DNA of 64,000 nt from an uncultured Clostridia bacterium (GCA_934149005.1 CAKPDN010000001.1:124001-188000), one strand, 5' to 3'. Shown: positions 26,798 through 36,720, numbered from the stretch's first letter. The notes: generated by a model not told the origin, from the sequence alone. Program-made: numbers and translations.

Positions 26798-28804
26798 AAT
26801 TCTTAAAATTTCTGATATGCTCCATGCTTGTGCTATTGTTCCTTTTGGTTCATATGGTTTTGTTGAGTCATAAATTTCTGCTATACTTCCTATACATCCT
26901 CTTGTATTTAATTCTTTTTGAAATGTTTTTCTTGTTTTTTCTATAAAGTTTTTTAGTTTTTCTTCTAGTTTTGTTTTATATGTTTTTCTTTTTTCAAATT
27001 TTATCATATTTCTTAATGCATCATAATATAATCCTAATAACCATGTCCATGTTATTCCTTGATGGTAACTCATATCTCTTTTAAAACTGTCTCCTTCATA
27101 TATTTCTATATAGTTTGGTTCGCCTTTGGCTAATGATTTTAGTCCATAGCTGTTTAACAATTTTTTTTCTACAACATTTATAATGTTGTATGCTTCTTCT
27201 GAATTTGGTTCAATTATAGGATATGTTAAACTTAGACTAAATAATTGATTTGGTCTTATTTTATTTTCTCCTAATACATCATATAGACATTTTCTTTTAG
27301 AATTATAAAATTTTTCATTAAATGATTTTTTGCATTTTTTTGCTAAGTCTTTATATTTTTTTTCATTTTCTTTTTTACCAATTTTTTCTGTTAAATCTGC
27401 CATTATATTTAGGCTATTATACCATAGGCTATTTATTTCTACTGCTTTTCCATTTCTTGGTGTTGCTGCTATTCCATTGCATTTTGCATCCATCCATGTA
27501 TTTTGTGTGTTTTCTGTTCCAGATGATATAAGGTAATCTTTGTCTAAATATATATTGTTATTATCAATGTCTATTCCTTTTATGTAATTTTCTATTACTT
27601 TTTCTAGTTTTTCATATATATTTTCTTTTACAAATTCATAATCACCTGTATAATTTATATATTTTTGTATTTGTTCAAAAAGTAATAATGATGCATCTAC
27701 ACTATTATATAATGGCCTATTATCAAATCCAGAATATCCATTTGGAACTAGCCCGTATTTAATATCTCTTACCATCGTTAATATTACTTCTCTTGCTATA
27801 TCATATCTTTTTGTTTTTAATAATAATCCTTCAAATGCTATTAAACTGTCTCTACCCCAATCTAAAAACCATGGATATCCAGCAATTATTGTGTGTAGTC
27901 TGAATGATGGTCTATATACTATAAATTGATCTGATGCTTTAATTAAATTTTTTAATATTTCTGTATCTTTTTTAGATAGATTTTTATCTTTTAATAATTC
28001 TGTGTTTTCTACTAAGCTATCTATTCTTTTTATTTCTTTTTTTAGTGTATCTATGAGATTTATTTCCTCTATATTTTCTTCAAAACCACAAACAAATGAA
28101 ATATTTTTTTCTTCATTTGGTTGTAACTCTATTTCATAAACTCCTGTAACATTGTGATTTTCTTTTGGATAAAATCCTCTTTTTTCTTCTTCTATATAAA
28201 ACATGTCTTTAAATGTATCATTTTCATGTTTAATATATGTTCCTTCTGATAGATTAATATAAACTGGGAAATTTGATTTTCCATCTATTATTAATTTTAC
28301 TTTTGTTCCATTTATAATTTGTTTAACATCAAATATATGATTTGTACTCATTGTATGAAAATCTCTGAAATTTATAATTGGTGCTATTGTTAGTTTTGAT
28401 GGTTTATTAGAATTTTTAATTTTATAGTATACGCCTACGACCATTTTGCCTTGTTCCATGCATATTGTTTTTGTTATTTCTACATCTTCGACTTTATATG
28501 TATATGTTGGAAAATATTCTCTCTCAAAAGTTTCTTGATATTTGTATCCTTGTGATATATAGTTTTCTCCTACATTTGTATATAAGTCGTATTTATTATC
28601 CCCTATTTGTATGCTTTCATCTAGCTTAGATAAAATTAAATATCTTCTTGCTGGTGGTGTTAAAGGTGCTATTAATAATCCATGATATTTTCTAGTGTTC
28701 GCACCAATTATAGTGGAACTTGCAAATCCGCCTAAACCATTTGTTACTAGCCATTCTTTTTTTAATCCATTTTCTATATTTAAATCATCTTTTGTAAATT
28801 TCAT
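26753..28804 (-). CDS. Glycogen debranching enzyme (GDE N-bis plus C domains)
   Basis: About 683 aa. The N-terminal domain has KKEWLVTNGLGGFASSTIIG and ANTRKYHGLLIAPLTPPARR; the C-terminal (alpha/alpha) barrel has HTIIAGYPWFLDWGRDSLIA and TWMDAKCNGIAATPRNGKAVE, followed by YHQGITWTWLLGLYYDAL. This is the bacterial amylo-alpha-1,6-glucosidase type, acting on glycogen branches in the cytoplasm, and fits with the alpha-amylase at 58-60 kb. I start at 28804 because GGAGG lies 5 nt upstream; an ATG four codons earlier lacks a site. The last 14 residues (VSHGDGSIGTKMTQ) come from a palindromic repeat and are probably not native. Confidence 0.93.
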   Translation of the reverse strand: MKFTKDDLNIENGLKKEWLVTNGLGGFASSTIIGANTRKYHGLLIAPLTPPARRYLILSKLDESIQIGDNKYDLYTNVGENYISQGYKYQETFEREYFPTYTYKVEDVEITKTICMEQGKMVVGVYYKIKNSNKPSKLTIAPIINFRDFHTMSTNHIFDVKQIINGTKVKLIIDGKSNFPVYINLSEGTYIKHENDTFKDMFYIEEEKRGFYPKENHNVTGVYEIELQPNEEKNISFVCGFEENIEEINLIDTLKKEIKRIDSLVENTELLKDKNLSKKDTEILKNLIKASDQFIVYRPSFRLHTIIAGYPWFLDWGRDSLIAFEGLLLKTKRYDIAREVILTMVRDIKYGLVPNGYSGFDNRPLYNSVDASLLLFEQIQKYINYTGDYEFVKENIYEKLEKVIENYIKGIDIDNNNIYLDKDYLISSGTENTQNTWMDAKCNGIAATPRNGKAVEINSLWYNSLNIMADLTEKIGKKENEKKYKDLAKKCKKSFNEKFYNSKRKCLYDVLGENKIRPNQLFSLSLTYPIIEPNSEEAYNIINVVEKKLLNSYGLKSLAKGEPNYIEIYEGDSFKRDMSYHQGITWTWLLGLYYDALRNMIKFEKRKTYKTKLEEKLKNFIEKTRKTFQKELNTRGCIGSIAEIYDSTKPYEPKGTIAQAWSISEILRIVSHGDGSIGTKMTQ

Positions 28805-28843
28805 AATATCCTCCATACTTTATATATTTGTGCTTTGATTAAT

Positions 28844-30583
28844 TTATTTTAAATTACTATCTTCTAATTTTTTTAACATTTCTGCTCTTACTTCTTGTGG
28901 TGTTTTCTTTTTTAATCCTCTTTGGCTTTTAGGAATTGAGCTTGTGGCTGTATTTTTTGTCTTACTTATAGTTGTTTTAGTTTTTGTTGGTTGTCTCATA
29001 CTTTTTTCATACTCTTTCCTAAATTTTAATACTTCTTCATCTTCTTGAATTTTTTGTTTTTTTGGTTTTCTGGTTTTCTTAACTTCTTTTTTCATTTTTT
29101 GTTCTTTTAATTTTATCATTTCATCAGATTGTTTTATTGATTCAATTCTATCACTGTATTTACTGCTAAATTTACTTGTTCTTTTATGTTTATCTTTTCT
29201 ATCTATTTTTCCCTTTTTAGCTTCTTTTTCCATTTGTCTTTTTATTTTATTTATTCTTTTATCCTCTTTTAATTTGTTATTTAGCATTAAATATTGAGGG
29301 TCGTTTTGTTTGTCTTGATATTTTAGATCATCACATATAAGTCCTATAATTGACTCAGCAACTAGTTCTGGATCATGTCTGATACATCCATTTGAAATCA
29401 TTGATAAATTTCTTTGTAAATATGTAATTCCTTTTACTTTATCAATATCTGGATATACTAAATCTTGTCCTTCTAAATTGTATTTTTTGATATATTCAGG
29501 AACAACTTCTCCTGTATCATAAATACAATAGTCTACAATTCCTTTTCCACAATGTTCTATAATTGCATTTAAGTGGTCTGATACACTGTATTCATCAGTT
29601 TGTCCTGGTTCTGTCATAATATTGCTTATGTAAACTTTTAGCCCTGTATTTTCTTTTATTGCTTTTGCTACACCATTTACTAAAAGATTTGGTATAACAT
29701 TTGTATATAAACTTCCTGGTCCAATTATTATGCAATCAGCTTCTTTTATTGCTTCTAATACTCCTGGTGCTGGTCTGCAATTTGTTGGATTTAAATATAT
29801 TCTATTTATTTTTGTTACTTTTTCATATACCATTTCTGGAATTTTAGATTTTTCAGTTACTACATAACCATTTGCTAGTTCTGCTGTTATATTCATTTCA
29901 TCTAATGTTACTGGTATAACTTTTCCTACTATATTTAATACTTCATTGCTTTTAATTATTGAATCTGAAAAATCATTATTTATGTTTTTCATAGCACTAA
30001 AATAAATGTCTGAAAATGCTAGATTTTTTAATTTGCCTTCTTTGAATTTGTAATTTAATAATTTTTCGATTTGCTCATCTTTATTTGCAAGTGATATCAT
30101 ACTATCTCTTACATCATTTAATGGCATTGTTTGTAATTCTTTTCTTGATTCAGTTAATGTTTCTCCATAATCAGATATTGTAACAATTGCAGTTAGATTA
30201 TCAGTATATTTCTTTAATCCGGAAAGAACTGTATTTAATCCTGTTCCTCCACCTATTACTACAATATTTGGTCCTTGATGATATACTTTTTTATTAAATA
30301 TTAAAGACTTGATATTTACATTATTTTTATCATTCATTCTGTCATCTGTTGATTCTATTAATATTTCTAGTGTTCTTTTATTTATAAAAACTAATCCTAA
30401 TACTATTGCTACTACACCAATTACAAATATAGTTATTATTTTTGCAAGTTCTGCAAAAGATATCTCTTTTAATACTAATATTTCTGCTGTTCCATAGCAC
30501 ATGAATAGCACTCCTACTAATATTAACAACATCCATCTTTTTAATTTACTACTTCCTTTAAACCATTGCATAAAACCATTCAT
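28844..30583 (-). CDS. yvcK: YvcK/CofD-like gluconeogenesis factor with membrane anchor
   Basis: 579 aa, against about 320 for typical YvcK. Two N-terminal membrane spans (about 18-35 and 42-68) precede the CofD-like domain: IVVIGGGTGLNTVLSGLKKY, TISDYGETLTESRKELQTMP, ADCIIIGPGSLYTNVIPNLL and ISNIMTEPGQTDEYSVSDHL. A Lys-rich tail of about 130 residues follows. YvcK binds UDP-GlcNAc-type nucleotides and supports cell-wall synthesis on gluconeogenic carbon. murB lies next upstream, as in many Bacillota, but rapZ and whiA are not adjacent. The anchored, tailed form occurs in Clostridia relatives. Confidence 0.9.
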   Translation of the reverse strand: MNGFMQWFKGSSKLKRWMLLILVGVLFMCYGTAEILVLKEISFAELAKIITIFVIGVVAIVLGLVFINKRTLEILIESTDDRMNDKNNVNIKSLIFNKKVYHQGPNIVVIGGGTGLNTVLSGLKKYTDNLTAIVTISDYGETLTESRKELQTMPLNDVRDSMISLANKDEQIEKLLNYKFKEGKLKNLAFSDIYFSAMKNINNDFSDSIIKSNEVLNIVGKVIPVTLDEMNITAELANGYVVTEKSKIPEMVYEKVTKINRIYLNPTNCRPAPGVLEAIKEADCIIIGPGSLYTNVIPNLLVNGVAKAIKENTGLKVYISNIMTEPGQTDEYSVSDHLNAIIEHCGKGIVDYCIYDTGEVVPEYIKKYNLEGQDLVYPDIDKVKGITYLQRNLSMISNGCIRHDPELVAESIIGLICDDLKYQDKQNDPQYLMLNNKLKEDKRINKIKRQMEKEAKKGKIDRKDKHKRTSKFSSKYSDRIESIKQSDEMIKLKEQKMKKEVKKTRKPKKQKIQEDEEVLKFRKEYEKSMRQPTKTKTTISKTKNTATSSIPKSQRGLKKKTPQEVRAEMLKKLEDSNLK

Positions 30584-30609
30584 TGTTTATTTTCACTCCA
30601 CTTCATTTT

Positions 30610-30659
30610 GTCCCATGGGGACGGTTCTCTTGGGACATTTTTGTCCTATTGGGGACACA
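30610..30659. repeat. REP-like repeat, copy 5
   Basis: GTCCCATGGGGACGGTTCTC then TTGGGACATTTTTGTCCTA and TTGGGGACA. It sits between murB and yvcK, immediately after the murB stop codon. Confidence 0.85.
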
Positions 30660-30662
30660 TCT

Positions 30663-31598
30663 TTACATTTCTCCTAATATCTTAACTTCTAATTCTATTT
30701 TTTTTCTAAATTTTTCATAAACCTTGTCAGATGTGTATTTTATTAAGTCTATTACATTTTGTGATGTTGCTTTTCCTTTGTTTATTATAAATCCTGCGTG
30801 TTTTTCTGATATTTGTGCATCTCCTATTGAATATCCTTTTAATCCTGATTCATCTATTAATTTTGCCGTTATATAATCTTTTCCTCTTTTAAATGTACTT
30901 CCTGCACTTGGATATTCTATTGGTTGTTTTTCTTTTCTGTATTGTGCGTATTCATTCATCTTTTCTTTTATTTCTTCTTTTTTTCCCTTTTTTAGTAGTA
31001 GTTTTGTTTGTATGATTATATATTCTCCATTTGAAAATTTGCTGTGTCTATATTCGAATTTTGATTCTTTTTTTGTGAATTTGTGTATTCTTCCATTATA
31101 ATCCATTGCTGTAACTTCAGTAACAATATCTTTCATTTCTTTTCCATGTGCTCCTGCATTCATAATTATTGCTCCGCCTATTGTTCCTGGTACTCCTGAT
31201 AGTTCTTCAAAACCTGATATTTCCTCTTTTAATAATTTTTGTGCTAAAAATCCTAATTGTACTCCACTATCAACTATTATTTCTATTCGCTCTTTTAGTT
31301 TTTTTATTTCTATTTGTTTCAAATCTAATTTTATTACTATTCCTTTTATTCCTTTGTCTGTTACTAATAAATTACTTCCATTTCCTACTATTGTTAAAGT
31401 GATTCCATTTATTTGGCAGAATTTTAATATATTTCTTAGTTCTTCTATTGTACTGATTTTTATAAAAAATTCAGCCGGCCCTCCTATTTTAAATGATGTG
31501 TGTTTTTTCATTGGTTCGTTTTGTTTTATTTTATCTTCTGAAATGATATTTTTTAAGTTTTCTAATATTTCTTTATTTTCCAATTTTTTCACACTCAC
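30663..31598 (-). CDS. murB: UDP-N-acetylenolpyruvoylglucosamine reductase
   Basis: A 311-aa type II MurB, FAD-dependent, making UDP-MurNAc for peptidoglycan. Motifs: KKHTSFKIGGPAEFF, IVGNGSNLLVTDKGIKG, LSGVPGTIGGAIIMNAGAHG, FEYRHSKF and the active-site segment YPSAGSTFKRGK (Ser); the C-terminus has EKHAGFIINKGKATSQNV. It is next to yvcK, a common pairing. Confidence 0.96.
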   Translation of the reverse strand: MSVKKLENKEILENLKNIISEDKIKQNEPMKKHTSFKIGGPAEFFIKISTIEELRNILKFCQINGITLTIVGNGSNLLVTDKGIKGIVIKLDLKQIEIKKLKERIEIIVDSGVQLGFLAQKLLKEEISGFEELSGVPGTIGGAIIMNAGAHGKEMKDIVTEVTAMDYNGRIHKFTKKESKFEYRHSKFSNGEYIIIQTKLLLKKGKKEEIKEKMNEYAQYRKEKQPIEYPSAGSTFKRGKDYITAKLIDESGLKGYSIGDAQISEKHAGFIINKGKATSQNVIDLIKYTSDKVYEKFRKKIELEVKILGEM

Positions 31599-31631
31599 TT
31601 TCTTTTACTTTTATTTTTGGTATTCAAAATT

Positions 31632-32090
31632 TTATTCTTCATTTTTAGCATATGTATATAATGCGAGTCCTGTTTTTGTTACTTTTTGTGTTTTGTTTAT
31701 TACTTCTCCTGTTTTATAATTAACTATATATATATCTTCTTTTCCTGTTATCCCTAATTTTTCTAAATCTGTTTTTTCTAATTGTTTATATTCTGTTCCT
31801 TTTAATGTAATACTTTCACCTGATTTAGTGTTTATTTCATCTATTATTGATTGTACTTCTGTTTTTTCTATTGTAGTTCCTGGCAATGTTTCTTTTGTTA
31901 ATTGAGCTTTGGTATATCTTTGTAAAATAGCGTTTTGCATCATGGTTAACTCTGTTTTTTGTGTATTTGCTTCTGCTTGTTTTTGGTCTTGTATTGTTCC
32001 TGTTATTGATATTCCTGATATTATTAATAATAGAATTACTGTGACTACTAGTGATATCATTGATATTCCTTTGTTTTTTCTTATGTTCAT
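31632..32090 (-). CDS. Pilin-like (pseudopilin) protein
   Basis: 152 aa with a prepilin-type N-terminus: NKGISMISLVVTVILLLIIS (cleavage expected after Gly), followed by a helix and a small C-terminal domain with IYIVNYKTGEVINKTQKVT. Typical of minor pilins or pseudopilins in Clostridia. No assembly ATPase or prepilin peptidase is in this window. It may belong with the other pilin-signal protein at 18.7-20.6 kb, but the two genes are far apart. Confidence 0.75.
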   Translation of the reverse strand: MNIRKNKGISMISLVVTVILLLIISGISITGTIQDQKQAEANTQKTELTMMQNAILQRYTKAQLTKETLPGTTIEKTEVQSIIDEINTKSGESITLKGTEYKQLEKTDLEKLGITGKEDIYIVNYKTGEVINKTQKVTKTGLALYTYAKNEE

Positions 32091-32247
32091 ATTTTTCTCC
32101 TAATTTATTTTATTTTTTCTTGGTATAATATATCATTTTTTTGCAAAAAAAACAATGTTTAGAACTTAAATAATTAAATTTATTGTTACTGACTGTTATA
32201 ATTTATAGTTTCTAAATTTTGTTAGAACAATAGTGGGCTGCTATAAA

Positions 32248-32283
32248 ATAAAAAAGACAATTCAATTATTTGAATTGCCTTTT
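32248..32283 (-). terminator. Terminator after the DUF308 gene
   Basis: Minus strand GGCAATTCAA-ATAA-TTGAATTGTC followed by TTTTTT. The rest of 32091-32294 holds no gene that I can support. Confidence 0.85.
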
Positions 32284-32294
32284 TTATTTTATAA

Positions 32295-32834
32295 TTAATC
32301 TTTTTTCATGTAGTCATTAATTTTTTTCATAAATATTATTCTATCAATAATATCTAGTATAGCATAAATTATTATCATTATTCCCATTGTTGTAATTAAT
32401 ATGTTTTGATTTATTAATATAATAAGTCCTGCTAATATCATTAACATTGATAATATTAATGTTACAGTCCAATATGGTGATTTAACTTGTCTCCAAGCTA
32501 ATATTGTTTGTAAATCCATTATTCCTGCTACAATAATCCAAATTCCTAATATTACTCTAAATAATGATAATATTGAATCTGATGCAAATAGGATTACAAT
32601 TCCCAATATTACAGTAATGAGTGCTATAGTTAATAAATAATCTTCTTTTGTTTCTGAAGTATAATATTCTACTAATTTTAAAACACCCATAGCAATGAAT
32701 ACTATTCCTAATATTATAGAAATTGCTCCTAATGTTTCAGATGGTTTTGCAACTAATAGTGTTCCAAATAGCACAAATATTAATGAAATAACTATGTCTG
32801 TCCAACTTGACCTTTTTAGAAACTTTTCAAACAT
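32295..32834 (-). CDS. HdeD/DUF308 family membrane protein
   Basis: A 179-aa protein with six transmembrane helices arranged as three similar hairpins (for example LGAISIILGIVFIAMGVLK, VILGIWIIVAGIMDL, TTMGIMIIIYAILDIID), the pattern of the DUF308/HdeD family. HdeD is tied to acid resistance in enterics, but the function in Bacillota is not defined. It is a single gene with its own terminator. Confidence 0.85.
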   Translation of the reverse strand: MFEKFLKRSSWTDIVISLIFVLFGTLLVAKPSETLGAISIILGIVFIAMGVLKLVEYYTSETKEDYLLTIALITVILGIVILFASDSILSLFRVILGIWIIVAGIMDLQTILAWRQVKSPYWTVTLILSMLMILAGLIILINQNILITTMGIMIIIYAILDIIDRIIFMKKINDYMKKD

Positions 32835-32991
32835 GATACTCCCTCACTTTCTTTTGTATTTTGATATATAATATCATATTACTTTAAAATTGTATATATT
32901 TTTTACATTTTTTTATTATTTTATTGTTATAATTTGTTACAATTTAGTACATATTTTACGTATTCTGAAATATTTTTAGTTTTTTGGATAT

Positions 32992-33020
32992 AAAAAAACA
33001 GCACTAAATTGTGCTATTTT
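32992..33020 (-). terminator. Terminator after rpmF
   Basis: Minus strand AGCAC-AATTTA-GTGCT followed by GTTTTTTT. Confidence 0.75.
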
Positions 33021-33024
33021 TAAC

Positions 33025-33216
33025 TTATGCATTTTCAGTTTCTTTTTTTGCTACTACTTGTTTTCCATCATAATATCCACAATTTGAGCAAACTCTATGT
33101 GGCATTATAGGTTCATGACAATTTGGGCATGTAGCAAAATTTGGTTGTTCTTTTTTCCATGTTGATCTTTTTGAATGTGTTCTTGCTTTTGACCATCTTC
33201 TTTTTGGTTGTGCCAT
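33025..33216 (-). CDS. rpmF: 50S ribosomal protein L32
   Basis: A 63-aa protein with the L32 N-terminus MAQPKRRWSKARTHSKRSTW and zinc-binding CPNC...CSNCGYYDG. It is a component of the large ribosomal subunit. The ribosome site GGGGGG lies about 7 nt upstream. The usual partner gene (DUF177/YceD) is not upstream here. Confidence 0.97.
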   Translation of the reverse strand: MAQPKRRWSKARTHSKRSTWKKEQPNFATCPNCHEPIMPHRVCSNCGYYDGKQVVAKKETENA

Positions 33217-33288
33217 TTCTATTCCCCCCTTGCTTAAAGATATATTGATTTATATCTATTTGAAATTTTTCGATTTTTGCACTATAAA

Positions 33289-33317
33289 ATTATACAAGTA
33301 TTTTTTGTTTTTGTCAA
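33289..33317 (-). promoter_or_regulatory. Perfect consensus sigmaA promoter for rpmF
   Basis: TTGACA (33312-33317), 17 nt, TATAAT (33289-33294) on the minus strand, about 70 bp upstream of the L32 start codon. Confidence 0.85.
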
Positions 33318-33352
33318 CTATTTTTGTATTGTGCAAGATAAAAATAGTATTT

Positions 33353-33940
33353 TTATTTAACTTCGGTCTCATTTTTCTCTGTATTTTCTTGTTTTCTATA
33401 ATTAATACAATATTTTGCATATAATTCTTTTACATTTTTCTTTGTTAATGCTTTATCTATTCCGACTTCACTTACTTGTGTAAAAAATTCTGTTATTAAT
33501 TTGTCTATATTTTTATTTACTAATGTTCTATCTCTTTCATTCATCCAATATTGTAATTCATATTCTTTTGTCCAATCTTTCCCTTTATATATTATTCCTG
33601 CTGCTAATTTGTCACACAGCATTTCTGCTACATATTTATAGGGTATTATTGGTGTTTTATCTGGTGCACTTAAATCTACCCAATAATCTGTATGATGCTT
33701 ATTTCTTCCTTTATGATGTAACCATGCTTTTGAATATCCTTCTGTTCTTTTACAATCTGCTATTGGTGAATGATGGCCATTAAAATATTTAACACCTTCC
33801 CAGAATTCTGTTGGTGAGTATTTTGATAAATCATGTACTAGTCCTCTCCAGGGTTGTCCTACTTTTATACATAATTTAAAAACAAGTAATCTGTGTTTCG
33901 TAATTACAATAAAATGTTTTAATACATTTTTTAAGTACAT
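33353..33940 (-). CDS. DUF5662 family protein
   Basis: About 195 aa. It is rich in His/Asp motifs such as GLVHDLSKYSPTEFWEG, FNGHHSPI and WLHHKGRNKHHTDYW, which look like metal-binding HD-type helices and match the DUF5662 family of Bacillota. The function is unknown. I start it at 33940 (MYLKNVLKHFIVITKHR), 9 nt after GGGAG; earlier in-frame ATGs are at or before the ribosome site. It diverges from asnB, so both promoters lie in 33941-34051. Confidence 0.75.
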   Translation of the reverse strand: MYLKNVLKHFIVITKHRLLVFKLCIKVGQPWRGLVHDLSKYSPTEFWEGVKYFNGHHSPIADCKRTEGYSKAWLHHKGRNKHHTDYWVDLSAPDKTPIIPYKYVAEMLCDKLAAGIIYKGKDWTKEYELQYWMNERDRTLVNKNIDKLITEFFTQVSEVGIDKALTKKNVKELYAKYCINYRKQENTEKNETEVK

Positions 33941-34051
33941 CTTTTTCATCTCCCTATTACAGTGTAAGTTTATCATATATTTTTTTTAAAAGCAACTTTT
34001 TTTTAATATTGCATATAATATAAATAAATTATTAAACTTCGGAGGTATTTT

Positions 34052-35899
34052 ATGTGTGGATTTGTTGGATTTATAGATTTTAAAAATGATATATCTTCAA
34101 AAAAAGATATTCTTCTTAAAATGAATTCTGTTCTTTCAAGAAGAGGTCCTGATGAAGATGGTTATTATATAGATAGAAATGTGGCACTTGCTCATAAAAG
34201 GCTTATTGTTATAGACCCTAAGGGCGGCAAACAGCCAATGGTTGAAAAACATTCTTATGGGGAATATGTTATTATTTATAATGGTCAAATTTACAATACA
34301 AAGGAATTAAAAAAAGACTTATCAGAAAATGGATTTACATTTAATGGGCATTCTGATACAGAAGTTTTATTAAAGTCTTATATTTATTATGGAAATGATG
34401 TTGTTAATAAATTAAATGGAATTTTTGCTTTTGCTATTTGGAATAGTCGAAAAAAGGAATTATTTTTAGCACGTGATCATTTTGGGGTTAAACCCTTATT
34501 TTATACAATAAAAAATAATGTTTTGATTTTTGCTTCAGAGATTAAATCTTTATTTGAATATCCTGGTATTGAAAAAGTTTTAGATAATCAAAGTATTTGT
34601 GAGTTATTTGGAATTGGTCCAGCACATACACCTGGTACTACAATATTTAAAAATATTTACGAATTAAAACCTGCACAATATGCAACATTTAATAGTTATG
34701 GTTTACATATTGAAAAATATTGGAAACTGAAATCTGAACCTCATATAGATAGTTTTGGAACTACCTGTGAAAAAGTAAAATATTTGTTAAATGATGCTAT
34801 TACAAGGCAGCTTGTTTCTGATGTTCCTTTATGTACTTTTCTTTCAGGTGGATTAGATTCGAGTATAATAACAAAGTTTGCTTCTGATTATTGTAAAGAT
34901 AATAATTTACAACCTTTAGATACTTATTCTATTGATTATGTAGATAATGATAAAAACTTTGTCAAAAGTGATTTTCAACCAAATTCTGATAATTATTATA
35001 TCAATCTTATGACCAAAAATTTATATGCAAATCATCATAATATTGTAATTGATACTCCTGAACTCGCTGAATATTTAGAAGATGCTATGCTTGCTCGTGA
35101 TATGCCTGGTATGGCTGATATTGATTCTTCTTTGTTGTTGTTCTGTAAAAATGTTAAAAAGGATATGACTGTATCTTTAACAGGCGAATGTGCTGATGAA
35201 ATTTTTGGTGGTTATCCATGGTTTTTTCGTGAAGATGCTTTAAATAGCGGAACATTTCCTTGGTCTATTGCTATTGATGAAAGACAAAAACTTTTGAATC
35301 CCTCTGTTGGGCAAAAAGTAAATTTAAAAAGTTATATTGATTATAGATATAATGAGAGTTTATCTGAGGTTGAAATTTTGGATTCAGATTCGGATGAAAC
35401 TGCTGAAAAAAGGAAAGTTTCTCATCTTACTTTGAATTGGTTTATGCAAACACTTTTAGATCGTTCTGATAGAATGGCTATGTATAATGGTTTTGAGCTT
35501 CGTGTTCCTTTTTGTGATTATCGTTTGGCTCAATATGTGTGGAATATCCCATGGGAAATTAAAGCTTTAAAAGGTCGTGAAAAAGGTTTACTTAGATACA
35601 TTTGTAAAGATTTCTTGCCAGATGAAATTGTTGATAGAAAAAAATCTCCGTATCCAAAAACTCATAATCCTACTTATTTGGCTAAGGTTAAGGGTATGCT
35701 TGCTGATATTATGAAAAATAAAAATGCTCCTATTAATAATTTGCTTAATCGAGAATATATTTTAGATATTTTGAATACTGATGGTTCTGCTTTTTCTCGC
35801 CCTTGGTTTGGGCAACTTATGACTGGGCCTCAGCTTATGGCTTATCTTTGCCAGGTTAATATGTGGCTTGAGAAGTATCAACCTAAAATTGAACTATAA
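34052..35899 (+). CDS. asnB: Asparagine synthetase (glutamine-hydrolysing)
   Basis: 615 aa. The N-terminal glutaminase domain begins MCGFVGF with the catalytic Cys2, followed by RRGPDEDGY, NGQIYN and GHSDTEVLL. The C-terminal synthetase domain has the PP-loop FLSGGLDSSIITKFA, LTGECADEIFGGYPWF and the late LDRSDRMAMYNGFELRVPF. It converts Asp and Gln to Asn with ATP. The ribosome site GGAGG is well placed. It is one of few plus-strand genes and carries its own terminator, so it is a single-gene unit. Confidence 0.97.
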   Translation: MCGFVGFIDFKNDISSKKDILLKMNSVLSRRGPDEDGYYIDRNVALAHKRLIVIDPKGGKQPMVEKHSYGEYVIIYNGQIYNTKELKKDLSENGFTFNGHSDTEVLLKSYIYYGNDVVNKLNGIFAFAIWNSRKKELFLARDHFGVKPLFYTIKNNVLIFASEIKSLFEYPGIEKVLDNQSICELFGIGPAHTPGTTIFKNIYELKPAQYATFNSYGLHIEKYWKLKSEPHIDSFGTTCEKVKYLLNDAITRQLVSDVPLCTFLSGGLDSSIITKFASDYCKDNNLQPLDTYSIDYVDNDKNFVKSDFQPNSDNYYINLMTKNLYANHHNIVIDTPELAEYLEDAMLARDMPGMADIDSSLLLFCKNVKKDMTVSLTGECADEIFGGYPWFFREDALNSGTFPWSIAIDERQKLLNPSVGQKVNLKSYIDYRYNESLSEVEILDSDSDETAEKRKVSHLTLNWFMQTLLDRSDRMAMYNGFELRVPFCDYRLAQYVWNIPWEIKALKGREKGLLRYICKDFLPDEIVDRKKSPYPKTHNPTYLAKVKGMLADIMKNKNAPINNLLNREYILDILNTDGSAFSRPWFGQLMTGPQLMAYLCQVNMWLEKYQPKIEL

Positions 35900-35937
35900 T
35901 ATTAATTTCATTACTAAAATAATTTTTCCATGTATTA

Positions 35938-35976
35938 TAAAAGCAAGTGGTTATTAATAATCACTTGCTAAAAATT
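35938..35976 (+). terminator. Terminator after asnB
   Basis: AGCAAGTGGTTATTAATAATCACTTGCT stated as arms AGCAAGTG (35942-35949) and CACTTGCT (35962-35969), followed by AAAAATTTT. It could also act on the opposite strand. Confidence 0.7.
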
Positions 35977-36012
35977 TTATTATTTTCTTAAATTTTACCA
36001 TCTAACATTTCT

Positions 36013-36720
36013 TTATTTTTCACTATTTAATACTTCATAATTATCTAAGTTTGGCTTTTCTACATCTTTATCAGTAACTACATCAAATTTTATATTTCTA
36101 TTGCAATCAAGTTTTTTTAGTCCCATTGCACTATAATCAATTCTTCTCATTACTAATCCAGAGTCCTTGTCAATATAAAAAATTGTTGAATTAACTTTAA
36201 CATTATCTTTATTCCATACTTGAACAAGTATAGTCATTCTTACATTATACTGTTTTTCACCTAAATATTTAAAATTAGTATTGAATGTTTTTTCATCAGC
36301 AATTATTGAATAGTCAAAACCTTTTTGATTATATAAAACTGTTTCATCACCATAATTATAATAACTTTTTAAAGATGAAACACCTGCATTTTTTCCCATT
36401 ATACTAATTACTTCATCTGTATTATAATTTTCCCATCTTAAAATATTACCATTGCTTACACATTTTATAACACCATCTTTTATATAATATTCTGTTTTCA
36501 TTTCATTCAATTTTCTAAAAAATATGTAGTTTTCTGGTGAATAATAATAATTAGGATATTCTTCTCCTTTTTTTAATAATGCAACTATTTCTTTTCTTGT
36601 CATTACATTGTCTTTATTTAGAAAACCATTAAAATGTATAGTTGAAAAATAAATTAATATAATAAGTATTAATGCTATTATTATAATTTCAACAATTTTT
36701 AATATTTTTTTCATTTCCAT
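36013..36720 (-). CDS. Membrane-anchored extracytoplasmic protein of unknown function, under a c-di-GMP riboswitch
   Basis: 235 aa. One N-terminal membrane anchor (VEIIIIALILIILIYF), then a soluble domain outside the cell with many Tyr and Asn and beta-rich segments (FDYSIIADEKTF, YNVRMTILVQVWN, STIFYIDKDSGLVMRRIDYS). The last part loosely resembles LolA/LppX-like lipoprotein folds, but I cannot assign a family. The ATG at 36720 follows GGGGG. The c-di-GMP-I riboswitch ends about 20 nt upstream, implying a role in surface attachment, motility or biofilm behaviour. Confidence 0.75.
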   Translation of the reverse strand: MEMKKILKIVEIIIIALILIILIYFSTIHFNGFLNKDNVMTRKEIVALLKKGEEYPNYYYSPENYIFFRKLNEMKTEYYIKDGVIKCVSNGNILRWENYNTDEVISIMGKNAGVSSLKSYYNYGDETVLYNQKGFDYSIIADEKTFNTNFKYLGEKQYNVRMTILVQVWNKDNVKVNSTIFYIDKDSGLVMRRIDYSAMGLKKLDCNRNIKFDVVTDKDVEKPNLDNYEVLNSEK

